This document shows positions 7,672-15,953 of a stretch of 21,542 bases of DNA, in pieces. Each line of letters opens with the position of its first letter. Position 1 is the first letter of the stretch. The DNA comes from Coriobacteriales bacterium (lineage in GTDB: Bacteria; Actinomycetota; Coriobacteriia; Coriobacteriales; JAEZZM01): assembly GCA_029983705.1 (NCBI GenBank), contig JASBYZ010000014.1, positions 1-21,542 on the forward strand, read 5' to 3'. The notes under the pieces were generated by a model that was not told the DNA's origin, did no database searches, and worked only from the letters and a program-made list of their open reading frames with translations. A program made the translations under genes and the position numbers.

Positions 7672-7701
7672 AAAAAGGCAGCTCGCCTGAGCTGCCTTTT
7701 T
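7672..7701. terminator. Bidirectional terminator between gdhA and the antiporter gene
   Basis: AAAAAGGCAGCTC (7672-7684) pairs perfectly with GAGCTGCCTTTTT (7689-7701) around a GCCT loop. A-run on one side and T-run on the other let it serve both converging genes; it ends one base before the antiporter stop codon. Confidence 0.92.
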
Positions 7702-7702
7702 A

Positions 7703-9334
7703 TTAGTCTTGCTTGTTTTTATCAAGCTTTCTTTGATAGAGTCTATCCCCAAACTCAATGACTCGCTTCCATCTAAGTTTACCGTGCTCTACCGCAGCAC
7801 TATCAGGATAGTCTTCAACAAGTTTGAGCATTTCATTCCACTCATGCTCACCGTATTCTTTAAGTTCAGGCCAGCTATTTACTCCAAAGGCAGACTTACC
7901 CTGCAAAACCTTTGAGCGCGCAAGCGAGAAGTTAGCTAAAAAGACGTCTCGCAGATGCATGTATTTGCGCAGGCGCTCAGACCTGGCAAGAAGCGTTTCA
8001 GGTGTTTCAGCCTTGGCCTTCTCGATATTTTTCATGACCTTACGCCTAAGCTCACGCTCTTCTAGTCTTGACTCCCTAACCATATCCATATGCTCTTTGA
8101 TGATTTCAAAGGCACTATCTGGGTTGCTAGTAATTTCTTGTGCAGCGTCCAGTGGATGAGAGGAGGCAATACTTGTAAGCAAAAAGGTAAGTACCGGCAT
8201 AAGTAATACAGTTACTGCTCCTGCCGTAACAAGGACACTTGAGGTAACCTCACTCATAATATCGGCTGAGACCGCAAGGTTTGTTACCGCAACAATGATT
8301 GGCAGAGAAGTAGTTGCATAAAGCGCAATGTTAATGCGGTCTACCATACGCATGTTTTCTCGGTCTTCTTTTGGAACATAGGTCGAGAAAAACACTGGAA
8401 TTGCGCGGGCTAGCAAGAGAGCTACTACAAAGGCTACGAGCAAGACTGGATCTTCAAGTACTGAAGGAAGGTTGATGTTTGCTCCGGATACAACAAAGAA
8501 GAAAGGTACAAAAAAGCCGTAAGCTACACCATCAAGCTTTTTGATAAAGCTCTCATCTTCTCCGTTAAGCAAAAACCTTAAAATAAAACCTGCAGCAAAG
8601 GCTCCAAGCACGATATCAAGCTGAAAAACAGAGGCAATGGTTACCAAACACACTAAGAGTGCAACGGTTGCCCGCACCATAGTCTGTGAGGTAGTCTCTG
8701 CATTTTTTGAGAGAAACTCTGCCATCTTATGACCAAAATTGGATGCCACTTTAGGAAAGAGTGCGGTAGCTACAGCAATAACAGCAAATATTACGAGGAT
8801 TAAAATAGTTTCCCAGGTAGATCTAACTGAGAGCAAAATAGCCATGGCTAAGATTGGTAAAAGTTCACCAAAAGTTCCGTGAGCGATAACTGACTTACCA
8901 ACAGAGCTGTCAGAAATATTTCTTTCTTTAAGTATTGGAAGTAAGGTACCAAGGGCAGTTGCTGTCATAGCTATGACAAGGGCACTTCTCCCCTCATGCT
9001 CAGCAAAGACTGGTAAAAAAGTAACCAGTAAGGCAGCTACTGCAAAAGAAACAAACCATGTTCCAAAGGCTGTTTTTCCCCGCTGAGAGGTAAGACTTTT
9101 GGGATCTATTTCAAAACCTGCAAGCAAAAATAAAAATCCCAAACCAAGTTCAGAAATTACGGTAATAGAGTGGTCAACCTCAATCATTCCCACCATATTT
9201 GGGCCTAAAATAGCACCAATAAAAATGAGAAAAACCACCTCTGGTATTGGCTTTTTTGGAATTAAGGACGCAAGAAGCGGGGCGCCAATTGCAATGAGGG
9301 CAATAACTGCCATGGATATAAATTCGTTTCCCAT
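7703..9334 (-). CDS. CPA2-family monovalent cation:proton antiporter (Na+/H+ exchanger domain) with a long helical tail
   Basis: A membrane antiporter exchanging Na+ or K+ for protons. The start is ATG 9334, with AGGAG four bases ahead on its strand; the open frame up to 9436 has no such signal. Residues 1 to about 390 are hydrophobic with roughly 11-13 helices. They include PEVVFLIFIGAILGPN (31-46) and ELGLGFLFLLAGFEID (62-77), characteristic of the KefB/NapA-type exchanger domain. The last 150 or so residues are charged, probably helical, and contain the stretch RESRLEERELRRKVMKNIEK. No Rossmann TrkA-N (RCK) nucleotide-binding pattern is seen there, although many KefB-like proteins have one. 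The tail is therefore unidentified. It shares the bidirectional terminator with gdhA and is divergent from the lipoprotein gene. The transported ion cannot be stated. Confidence 0.87.
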   Translation of the reverse strand: MGNEFISMAVIALIAIGAPLLASLIPKKPIPEVVFLIFIGAILGPNMVGMIEVDHSITVISELGLGFLFLLAGFEIDPKSLTSQRGKTAFGTWFVSFAVAALLVTFLPVFAEHEGRSALVIAMTATALGTLLPILKERNISDSSVGKSVIAHGTFGELLPILAMAILLSVRSTWETILILVIFAVIAVATALFPKVASNFGHKMAEFLSKNAETTSQTMVRATVALLVCLVTIASVFQLDIVLGAFAAGFILRFLLNGEDESFIKKLDGVAYGFFVPFFFVVSGANINLPSVLEDPVLLVAFVVALLLARAIPVFFSTYVPKEDRENMRMVDRINIALYATTSLPIIVAVTNLAVSADIMSEVTSSVLVTAGAVTVLLMPVLTFLLTSIASSHPLDAAQEITSNPDSAFEIIKEHMDMVRESRLEERELRRKVMKNIEKAKAETPETLLARSERLRKYMHLRDVFLANFSLARSKVLQGKSAFGVNSWPELKEYGEHEWNEMLKLVEDYPDSAAVEHGKLRWKRVIEFGDRLYQRKLDKNKQD

Positions 9335-9415
9335 TTGGCTCCTAAATCTAGAGATATTCTCATTAATGATACAAAACAATGAAGCTTGCGTGCTTATGAC
9401 GTGTGAAAAAACTAC

Positions 9416-9443
9416 ATAATCATCCTGACACCACACTATTCAA
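9416..9443 (-). promoter_or_regulatory. Possible sigma70-type promoter for the antiporter gene
   Basis: Read on the minus strand, TTGAAT (9443-9438) and GATTAT (9421-9416) are separated by 16 bases and point at the antiporter start about 80 bases away. Each hexamer matches the consensus at four of six positions. Call by eye. Confidence 0.33.
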
Positions 9444-9467
9444 ATTAAATCATGGTAAAGTTAAGTG

Positions 9468-9477
9468 GTTAATTAAC
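9468..9477. repeat. Perfect 10-bp palindrome upstream of the lipoprotein gene
   Basis: GTTAATTAAC is self-complementary and lies 47 bases before the lipoprotein ATG, in the divergent region where a promoter and operator would be expected. AGTAC/GTACT form a second small inverted repeat just downstream (9479-9493). No convincing -35/-10 pair for the lipoprotein gene could be placed, so an operator role is only a possibility. Confidence 0.25.
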
Positions 9478-9523
9478 TAGTACTATGCGTACTCTTTCAT
9501 TACTAGATGATAGGAGTTTATTA

Positions 9524-10183
9524 ATGCAACAGAAATTTAAAGCTCTTCAAGGCATTAGCTTAGGATTTGCCGCATTACTTGCCTTGAGCTTAAGTGCATG
9601 CGGTGGTGGAGATAAAGATGCAAATACTCCTCCAGATCAACCAGTAGCATCAACTACCGACCAAAATTCTACTGCAGCAAGTGGCGCACCTGTCGCTGAG
9701 GCAAGCAATAGTGCTAACGCAGCAAACCAATCAGCACCTGCAAGCGCTGTAGCTCTTAAAGAAGGTAGCGTAGACCCTAACTCAACTACTTCTATGATTG
9801 AGGCAGAAGAGGGCAAAGCTTCAACTTCTGTACCACAAAGCAACAAGAACGGTTCTGTTCACAAGGGTGAAGCACTTGTTTTTGTTGTAGTTGGTGAGTA
9901 TGACTCAGAGGATAAGGCTAAGGCAGCTCTTGAAGAGGTAAACAAGAAACTTGTTGACGCTAAAGATGCTTTCTACGTGTTATCAACTGCAGATATCACC
10001 GGCTTTGATAACAAAGGCAAATTTGTGGTAGCTGAGATTTATCCAAACCTTGATGCCGTTCAGGGATATGACGCTGTAAACTTTGCACAGTCAGTTGCTC
10101 CTGACGGATTTAAGGCATATGCTCAGGCAGGAACCTTCAATTCTGATAAGCCAGTTGTTGTATTTGGCGTTGACGTTCAATAG
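9524..10183 (+). CDS. Predicted lipoprotein of unknown function
   Basis: ATG 9524 is chosen because AGGAG (9512-9516) lies 7 bases ahead; an in-frame ATG at 9485 lacks one. The 219-residue product has a type II signal peptide: basic MQQKFK, a hydrophobic core, then the lipobox LSAC at about residues 23-26, followed by GGG. It should be lipidated and held on the outer face of the membrane. A low-complexity linker rich in Ala, Ser, Asn, Thr and Pro runs to about residue 108. A compact C-terminal domain of roughly 110 residues follows, beginning EALVFVVVGEYDSEDKAKAALEEV; the alternating strand and helix recall SPOR-like or ferredoxin-like folds, but I do not recognise a family. It is monocistronic, closed by a terminator. 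Shared regulation with the divergent antiporter is possible but unshown. Confidence 0.8.
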   Translation: MQQKFKALQGISLGFAALLALSLSACGGGDKDANTPPDQPVASTTDQNSTAASGAPVAEASNSANAANQSAPASAVALKEGSVDPNSTTSMIEAEEGKASTSVPQSNKNGSVHKGEALVFVVVGEYDSEDKAKAALEEVNKKLVDAKDAFYVLSTADITGFDNKGKFVVAEIYPNLDAVQGYDAVNFAQSVAPDGFKAYAQAGTFNSDKPVVVFGVDVQ

Positions 10184-10209
10184 GGCACTGCATACATACA
10201 CGCACATAT

Positions 10210-10244
10210 AAAAGGTTTCAGGAAGATTTCTTGAAACCTTTTTT
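10210..10244 (+). terminator. Rho-independent terminator of the lipoprotein gene
   Basis: AAAAGGTTTCAGGAA pairs with TTCTTGAAACCTTTT around a GAT loop, with one G-U pair, and ends in a T-run (to 10244). The A-run on the left could help termination on the other strand, but no gene converges here. Confidence 0.85.
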
Positions 10245-10272
10245 ATAAACAAATTAGATGGAGAAATGACTT

Positions 10273-11133
10273 ATGAGCAATACAACTTTATACACTCCCG
10301 ATGAACACTACATCCCAAGAATTGCTGCTGTGCATGATATGTGCGGTTACGGTAAATGCTCACTTACAGTAGCTATACCAGTACTCTCTGCAGCAGGTTG
10401 TGACGTATGCCCTGTTCCAACAGCGCTCTTCTCATCACATACCTTGTATAAAGATTTTGAAATGCTCGACACCACTGATTTCTTATACAAATACCTTGAA
10501 GCCTGGAAAAAGATTAACGTTGATATTGATGGTATCTACTCAGGCTTTTTAGGAAGTGCAGAGCAGGTAGAGCTTATTAAGACACTCTATAAAAGCTATG
10601 ATCACGCACTTAGATTAGTTGACCCTGTGATGGGAGACGGCGGTAAAATGTACCCAACCTACACCCAAGAACTTTGTGAAGCTACAAAGGGCTTAGTTGA
10701 CGGGGCAGACCTCTTAATGCCAAACCTAACTGAGGCATCAATATTAACAGGCCTTGACTACCTTGGTCAGGACTTAAATGATGATCAGGTAAAGCAATTT
10801 ATGGATGCACTTTTGAACATGGGCGCAAAGGCTGTAATCATTAAGGGTATTACTCGCGATAATCAAATTATCAACTTTGTTCAAACACAAAATTCTGAGC
10901 TTGAACAGGCAGGCTTTAAAGCTCATGACTTTTATCTACATGGCACCGGAGACCTCTATGCATCAAGTGCGATAGCTGCAGTAATGAATGGCAAAAGCGT
11001 CGTTGAAGCCGCCCAATTTGCAGCAGAATTAGTGTATGATGCAATGGATCACACTAAGTTCCAACCTGAGTATGATATGCGTGGCGTTTCTTTTGAAAAG
11101 TCACTGGGAAAGATTACTCAACTTATTAAGTAA
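10273..11133 (+). CDS. Pyridoxal/pyridoxamine kinase (PdxK/PdxY type)
   Basis: Phosphorylates pyridoxal, pyridoxamine or pyridoxine at the 5' position with ATP, salvaging vitamin B6 for transaminases and related enzymes. The 286-residue product is a ribokinase-superfamily protein. It has IAAVHDMCGYGKCSLT near the start (17-32), VDPVMGDGGKMY (116-127), MPNLTEA (149-155) and the catalytic anion-hole motif HGTGD (223-227) with the base D227. TGGAGA lies 8 bases before ATG 10273. It follows the lipoprotein terminator closely, with little room for a promoter, and precedes the capA-like gene by 30 bases, so those two may be cotranscribed. Motifs are intact. I cannot decide between PdxK and PdxY, so no symbol is given. 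Confidence 0.92.
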   Translation: MSNTTLYTPDEHYIPRIAAVHDMCGYGKCSLTVAIPVLSAAGCDVCPVPTALFSSHTLYKDFEMLDTTDFLYKYLEAWKKINVDIDGIYSGFLGSAEQVELIKTLYKSYDHALRLVDPVMGDGGKMYPTYTQELCEATKGLVDGADLLMPNLTEASILTGLDYLGQDLNDDQVKQFMDALLNMGAKAVIIKGITRDNQIINFVQTQNSELEQAGFKAHDFYLHGTGDLYASSAIAAVMNGKSVVEAAQFAAELVYDAMDHTKFQPEYDMRGVSFEKSLGKITQLIK

Positions 11134-11163
11134 TGATTTAAGGCAAGTGGGAGGACTAAACTT

Positions 11164-12429
11164 ATGAAAAAATCTAGACTCCCACTTGTTATTCTCAGCA
11201 TTATTACTGTTTTAAGCCTAATTCTCTTAGGCTTTTTCTTTATTCGCCCAGCCCTAACTGACAAGCAGGAAGTTGCCCACCAAAGCGCGAGCACTCAGTC
11301 ACCCTTTCAAATTGATGAGCCTAAAGTAAGCTTAGTGCCCCCTCAAGAAGAAAGCCCTGAGCAAACAGGGGCGCAAGAGCCCAAAACTCAAGGCGAAAGC
11401 ATAAAAATCAATGCAGTTGGCGACATTATGTTTGCGCGCTATATTGGACAAAAAATTGAGAGCCAGGGCGGCGAACTGCCCTTTAAATACGTCTCAAAAT
11501 ATTTTAAGGCTGACGAGATAAACATAGCCAATCTTGAAAACCCACTCTACAAATACGATCCACCAAAGGCTAAGCCCAAACCTACATCAAATGAGGCAAC
11601 AAGCAGTGCTGCAGCATCCTCGCAGGAAAGCTCAGCGGCAACTGCCGTATACGAACCAATTATCTTATGCGGAAACCCCAAGGCTATTGAAGGTTTGAGT
11701 GCTGCAAATATAAATCTGGTATCTCTTGCTAACAATCATGCTATGGATAAGGGAGCAGAAGGTATACAAAAAACCTTAGAGCTTCTTGATAGCAAAAATA
11801 TTATGCATGCAGGTGCCGGCATGAATGTAACAGACGCACAAGAGGCTGCAGTATTTGAACATAGGGGCAATAGCGTTTGCTTTATTAGCGCATCAAATAT
11901 TATTCCCGCTGGATATCTTGCAAGTAAACAGAGTCCAGGTATTGCAGGTGCACGTACAAATATAAAATCCCTACTTAAACAGGTAAAAGATGCTAAGGCT
12001 AAGGGTCAAATTGTACTTGTAGCCATACACTGGGGTATTGAATACCAGGATTATCCACTTGATAAGGATAAAACATTTGCTCGCTCACTTGTTGATGCTG
12101 GAGCTGATGCGCTCATATGCCATCATCCTCATGTGCTACAAGGCGTAGAGCTTTATAAAGAATAGCCAATTATCTATTCACTAGGAAACTTTATATTTGA
12201 TATCTATCACTCTCACGCAGATGAAAGCGTCATTGCCCATCTCGAACTCAATCCAGACGGAAGTCTTGATAGCTTATCCTTTAGCCCCATACGAATAAAA
12301 GGCGGCATCCCTGCACCAGCAACAGGAGATGACGCCGTAAAAATTCTTGAACGTTTTTCTAATCTTTCAAAATCCCTTGGTAGTGATTTTGAAATACAAG
12401 ACCAAAAGCTTGTGCTTAGATCTCAATAG
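11164..12429 (+). pseudogene. capA/PgsA-like metallophosphatase-fold gene interrupted by an in-frame amber codon
   Basis: The gene starts at ATG 11164 with GGGAGG about 9 bases ahead. It encodes an N-terminal membrane anchor (residues 7-27), a polar linker, and a CapA (poly-gamma-glutamate capsule synthesis, PGA_cap) domain: INAVGDIMFARY, NIANLENPL, NLVSLANNHAMDKG, VAIHWGIEYQDYP and CHHPHVLQGVELYKE. A TAG at 12163-12165 then stops it after 333 residues. The same frame continues without a break for 87 more codons to TAG 12427, beginning PIIYSLGNFIFD, the block that directly follows HPHVLQG-type sequence in this family. So a single base change (for example AAG or GAG to TAG) explains the break. 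The tail has no usable start of its own. The domain also carries an Ala/Ser-rich insert (about residues 130-160). TAG is an ordinary stop elsewhere in the window. Alternatives are read-through, a phase-variable or strain-specific mutation, or a sequencing error. Confidence 0.8.
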
Positions 12430-14173
12430 AGAGAAGTTTGGATTTACCTAAGGTAATTAAAAGCACAAAGCTAATAAGTGCTAATACAGCTTCAACACCA
12501 AGTACAATCGCCAAAATCAGATACACTGGCAACTCATTAGTTGCCAAAATTAAACCCAATGCCATTAAAGCAAAGGTCATAACACCAGCTAAAACCACCA
12601 TAATAATAAAGTTAAGCGGCCTATTTCTAAGCTCCTGCTCATTATTTGCATCAAGCTTTGGCATGAGCACGTCAAATAACATGGCAATAGATACGCCACC
12701 AAGTGAGCCCAGCAAAAATGAAACAATAAAGCTAATAAGGTGAAGTGGACTTAAACCAATATAGAGCGCGCCAGCAACAAACATAATAAGCGGTACTGGT
12801 ACTGCCAAAATAAGGCAGGTGATAATCTTAGCTGTAAAGTAGGTGCTAAAGTTGATTGGCATTGATTTGAAGGATGAAAAGCTCTTACCCTCTATTGAAA
12901 ATGCGCTGTATGAAAAGCCAAGAGAACCAACATAAAAAGCGATAACAAAGGTAAAGCAAACAATCATAGCACTTGCAAATAAAATAACTTCAGGCGTCAA
13001 TAATGCTTGACCCATCTGAGTATAGTCACTTATCCCTAATTCTTCGTTAAAGAGCTTTTTTGAAGAAAAATAGAAGACAAACATGATAAAAATTGGCATA
13101 AGTATTGGAGCAAGTGCAAACTGCTGAAATAGTGTTGGATTTCTTCTAAACCTATTGAAATCTAGGGCAATAAAACTTGCTAGTTGGCTTCTATCTTTTA
13201 GCTCATCATCCAAATTAAAGTGAGATGACTCTTCTTTTATTTTCTCAGGCTTTTTATCATCAAGCTTTCCACCAGCAATAACAGTATTAACAATTCCTAG
13301 ATATGATTTACGCATCACGAGAACTGCAATGGCTAGATAAATTGCACAGAGCACAAGAAATATAAGTGAATATACAAGCGCAAGACCTAAATTACTTGTA
13401 GCAAGTTCAGAAATTTGAGGAATCAAAAAGTATCCTGGTGTTACAAAAGCCAAGAAATACTCAAGTGCACCCTCAGGAATTACGTTTACGGCACTTGAAA
13501 GCCCTTGATCAGAATATACAACTGAGTAAATTACGTACACCATTGCAATAGAGAGCACCGTACTTACTACACCGTAGACACCCTTAAAGATATTCTCGCT
13601 GTTACCTAAAGGTGTAAAGCGTATAAGAAAGAATGTGATTAATAGTGCAATCATTGCGATTGGAACAACTGATAACAACACCATGACACACAAAGCAAGT
13701 GACCACAAGATTCCGTTGCCATACATGAGTGATGCAACAAAATATGCAGGTATAAGCATGAGGCCAATCATCAGGGTGTTTTTGAGAAAGCCTAAGATAC
13801 GAGCACTAATAAGCTCTGTTGAAGTGATTGGCATCGTTAAATAACTTGGTAGATTTTGGCTGTAAAACATACCAATACCTACGTTATAGATACCAAAGAG
13901 CAAAACAATAACGATTAGCGCAAGTATAACAAGCTGACTAAAAGAGCGTATATCTGATGTCGCGCCCATATAAGCAAAGCCAAATACTGCTGAATAGCCC
14001 ACCATTACCAAAATAAAAAAAACGTTAATGATAGCCTTGATAACCTTGTAGCCAAAGCTTCCCTCTGGCTGTCCAAATAATTTATTTGAACTTACCACGC
14101 GCGTTGTGCTATCTGATTTGCTCATAACACGGGCAAGCATGAAGATTCTTTTAAGTTTTTCAGATACTGTCAT
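12416..14173 (-). CDS. ABC transporter permease, ABC-2/exporter type
   Basis: A 585-residue integral membrane protein with about a dozen hydrophobic helices in two halves. The halves are joined by a charged segment (GKLDDKKPEKIKEES, around residues 310-325) and followed by a repeat-like second half with a similar RFRRNPTLFQQFALAP membrane entry. This two-half layout fits large ABC exporter permeases encoded beside a single ATPase. Its ATG lies 6 bases after the ATPase stop, and TAGGA overlapping that stop serves as a weak ribosome site, so translation is probably coupled. The 3' end overlaps the broken capA tail by 14 bases in convergent orientation, and no terminator hairpin is seen. Exported substrate unknown; an export role is inferred from the absence of a binding protein and from the permease type. 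Confidence 0.82.
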   Translation of the reverse strand: MTVSEKLKRIFMLARVMSKSDSTTRVVSSNKLFGQPEGSFGYKVIKAIINVFFILVMVGYSAVFGFAYMGATSDIRSFSQLVILALIVIVLLFGIYNVGIGMFYSQNLPSYLTMPITSTELISARILGFLKNTLMIGLMLIPAYFVASLMYGNGILWSLALCVMVLLSVVPIAMIALLITFFLIRFTPLGNSENIFKGVYGVVSTVLSIAMVYVIYSVVYSDQGLSSAVNVIPEGALEYFLAFVTPGYFLIPQISELATSNLGLALVYSLIFLVLCAIYLAIAVLVMRKSYLGIVNTVIAGGKLDDKKPEKIKEESSHFNLDDELKDRSQLASFIALDFNRFRRNPTLFQQFALAPILMPIFIMFVFYFSSKKLFNEELGISDYTQMGQALLTPEVILFASAMIVCFTFVIAFYVGSLGFSYSAFSIEGKSFSSFKSMPINFSTYFTAKIITCLILAVPVPLIMFVAGALYIGLSPLHLISFIVSFLLGSLGGVSIAMLFDVLMPKLDANNEQELRNRPLNFIIMVVLAGVMTFALMALGLILATNELPVYLILAIVLGVEAVLALISFVLLITLGKSKLLSIEI

Positions 14174-14179
14174 GAGGTC

Positions 14180-14953
14180 CTACACCCCCTGAGCTGCATC
14201 GAGTTTTTCTTGACTGAGTGGATTTTCACCTTCAGTATCAGTAAGCTCCAAGAATATTTGCTCAAGAGATTTATCTGAATGATTCATCTCTCTAAGCTGA
14301 TCTACGGTACCAACAAAAACAAGGTGACCTTTATTTATAATTGCAAGCCTGTCTACAATTTGCTCAGCCACCTCGAGTACGTGTGTAGAAAAAATAACGA
14401 TATTGTCTTTATCGGCATGCTCACGCATTTTATTTTTGAGATTAAATGCACTCCTTGGATCAAGTCCTACCATTGGCTCATCCAATATCCAAATATCTGG
14501 ATTTACTACCAAAGCGCCAATAACCATTATTTTTTGACGCATACCATGTGAGTAAGATGCAATTTGTTTACCCAAGTCATCATACATGCCAAATTCTCTT
14601 GCAGTACTCTCTATGCGCTGAGCTTTTTCTTTATTTGGAACTTGGTAAATGTTAGCTACAAAATTAAGGTACTCAATACCTTTGAGCTGCAAAAAATTAT
14701 CAGGAGTATCACTTACAAAGGCAAAGGTCTTTTTTGCCTCAAGTGAATCAGAAACAATTGAGTGACCATTTAAAATAACGTCACCATAGTCTGGCTGAAT
14801 AATACCCGTCATCTGCTTAAATAAGGTTGATTTACCAGAGCCGTTTGGACCAAGCAGACCAAATATCTCACCTGGATATATTTGAAGAGTAATATCATCA
14901 TTGGCTTTTTTAGCATTGCCATATGTCTTATGGAGATGTTGAATATCAATCAT
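14180..14953 (-). CDS. ABC transporter ATP-binding protein
   Basis: Drives the adjacent permease. The start is ATG 14953, with AAAGGAG 6 bases ahead on its strand; a further in-frame ATG at 14980 lacks one. The 257-residue protein has Walker A GPNGSGKST (35-43), signature SYSHGMRQK (133-141) in place of LSGGQ, Walker B IWILDEP (154-160), D-loop GLDP (163-166) and the H-loop histidine H191. At the usual Q-loop position the sequence is FVSDTPDNF, with no glutamine. SxGM signatures and a non-Gln Q-loop recur in the ABC-2 exporter ATPases of the Ytr/Bcr type, so activity is not in doubt. The C-terminal part (LEQIFLELT) is also typical of exporter ATPases. Confidence 0.93.
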   Translation of the reverse strand: MIDIQHLHKTYGNAKKANDDITLQIYPGEIFGLLGPNGSGKSTLFKQMTGIIQPDYGDVILNGHSIVSDSLEAKKTFAFVSDTPDNFLQLKGIEYLNFVANIYQVPNKEKAQRIESTAREFGMYDDLGKQIASYSHGMRQKIMVIGALVVNPDIWILDEPMVGLDPRSAFNLKNKMREHADKDNIVIFSTHVLEVAEQIVDRLAIINKGHLVFVGTVDQLREMNHSDKSLEQIFLELTDTEGENPLSQEKLDAAQGV

Positions 14954-15007
14954 ACATAGCTCCTTTCCTTTTAACTGCATAGCTTTTTTAGCATACCCAA
15001 AAAGTTT

Positions 15008-15035
15008 TTATATAAGGTTACGGCTTTATAACAAG
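15008..15035 (-). promoter_or_regulatory. Likely sigma70-type promoter of the ABC exporter operon
   Basis: On the minus strand TTGTTA (15035-15030) and TATAAA (15013-15008) are 16 bases apart, matching consensus at four and five of six positions. The -10 lies about 55 bases before the ATPase start codon. The region is divergent with the dehydrogenase gene, whose own promoter I could not place with confidence. Confidence 0.45.
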
Positions 15036-15079
15036 TGGGTAAGCTTGAAAGTAAGTTTAAAAAATATGAAGGGTGACAT

Positions 15080-15892
15080 ATGAAAAACATTGCAATTATT
15101 ACTGGAGCATCCTCTGGTATTGGCAAAGAATTTGTAAGACAAATAGATGGCGGATACGTTGGTAAAGTTGATGAAATATGGGTTATTGCAAGAAACAGTG
15201 AAAAACTAGAGGCCTTAAAAGGCAACACTTTTTCTAAGTTAAGAGTTTTTAGTGCCGACCTTGCTATAGAAGATGAACTTTCAGACTTTTTAACTGCACT
15301 TAAAGAGGAAAACCCAAGAGTTCAGGTGCTTGTTAACTCTGCTGGTTGGGGCAAGTTTTCTGATGTCTCAAATAGCTCACTTGCCGAGCTTGAAAACATG
15401 GTGGATGTAAACGTGCAGGCACTTGTTGAGATGTGCTATCAAGTACTACCTTATCTCGTACGTGGCTCAAAGATAATCAATATCTCATCATCAGCTGCAT
15501 TTATGCCGCTCCCTGGATCTGCTGTTTATGCTGCAAGCAAGGCCTTTGTATTAAGCTTCTCTCGCGCACTTAACCATGAACTTAAAGACGTTGATATCAC
15601 GGTAACTGCCGTATGCCCAACTGGAGTTAGAACTAACTTCTTTAATAAGGCGGGAAACCAAAGTGGCGTTAAAAACATTGTTGACTCTTTTGGAATTACC
15701 GACGCCTTTACAGTCGTACGCGAAGCCTTAGAGGATGCTGAGCAGGGCAAAGACCTCTCAATCCCTACCCTATCTGGATGGCTCATGTACTACTCGTCAA
15801 AGCTTTTACCATACCAAGCTATGATGGCTATTCAGGACTACTTAAAAAATAATTATTCAGAAGAAGAAAATACATCTGCTGCTCAGGCGTAA
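15080..15892 (+). CDS. Short-chain dehydrogenase/reductase, classical SDR
   Basis: NAD(P)-dependent oxidoreductase of 270 residues with a complete classical SDR set. It has the cofactor loop TGASSGIG (8-15), the NSAG motif (86-89), the structural/active-site asparagine N111 and the catalytic serine in ISSSAA (about S137). The catalytic pair Y150-x3-K154 (YAASK) and the PTGVRT stretch after the fifth strand are also present. The Arg at position 38 (IARNSEKL) suggests NADP rather than NAD. Overall it resembles the broad DltE/YohF-like bacterial group whose substrates are mostly unknown. ATG 15080 has GAAGGGTG about 7 bases ahead. It is divergent from the ABC exporter and 61 bases before the FKBP gene, which may have its own promoter (TATAAC at 15925). 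Substrate not predictable. Confidence 0.93.
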   Translation: MKNIAIITGASSGIGKEFVRQIDGGYVGKVDEIWVIARNSEKLEALKGNTFSKLRVFSADLAIEDELSDFLTALKEENPRVQVLVNSAGWGKFSDVSNSSLAELENMVDVNVQALVEMCYQVLPYLVRGSKIINISSSAAFMPLPGSAVYAASKAFVLSFSRALNHELKDVDITVTAVCPTGVRTNFFNKAGNQSGVKNIVDSFGITDAFTVVREALEDAEQGKDLSIPTLSGWLMYYSSKLLPYQAMMAIQDYLKNNYSEEENTSAAQA

Positions 15893-15953
15893 AGGCGTGT
15901 TACAGTAGTAAGGCGATTTAAATGTATAACATACAACCAGTGAGGAGCTCTCA

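Noticed and set aside
7824..8159. Plus-strand open frame of 111 codons
   Set aside because: It lies wholly inside the antiporter gene on the opposite strand, has no ribosome site and shows Ser/Leu-rich shadow composition.
9099..9419. Plus-strand open frame of 106 codons
   Set aside because: Antisense to the antiporter N-terminus; no family resemblance and no start signal.
12166..12429. Possible separate small gene downstream of the capA amber codon
   Set aside because: The frame has no plausible start or ribosome site, and its sequence is simply the missing C-terminus of the CapA domain.
11164..12429. Recoding of TAG as a sense codon in this organism
   Set aside because: TAG ends many intact genes here (alpha and beta subunits, purB, the lipoprotein, pepO), so it is an ordinary stop.
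12438..12743. Plus-strand open frame of 101 codons
   Set aside because: Antisense shadow of the ABC permease C-terminus; Lys/Thr/Ser-rich and without a ribosome site.
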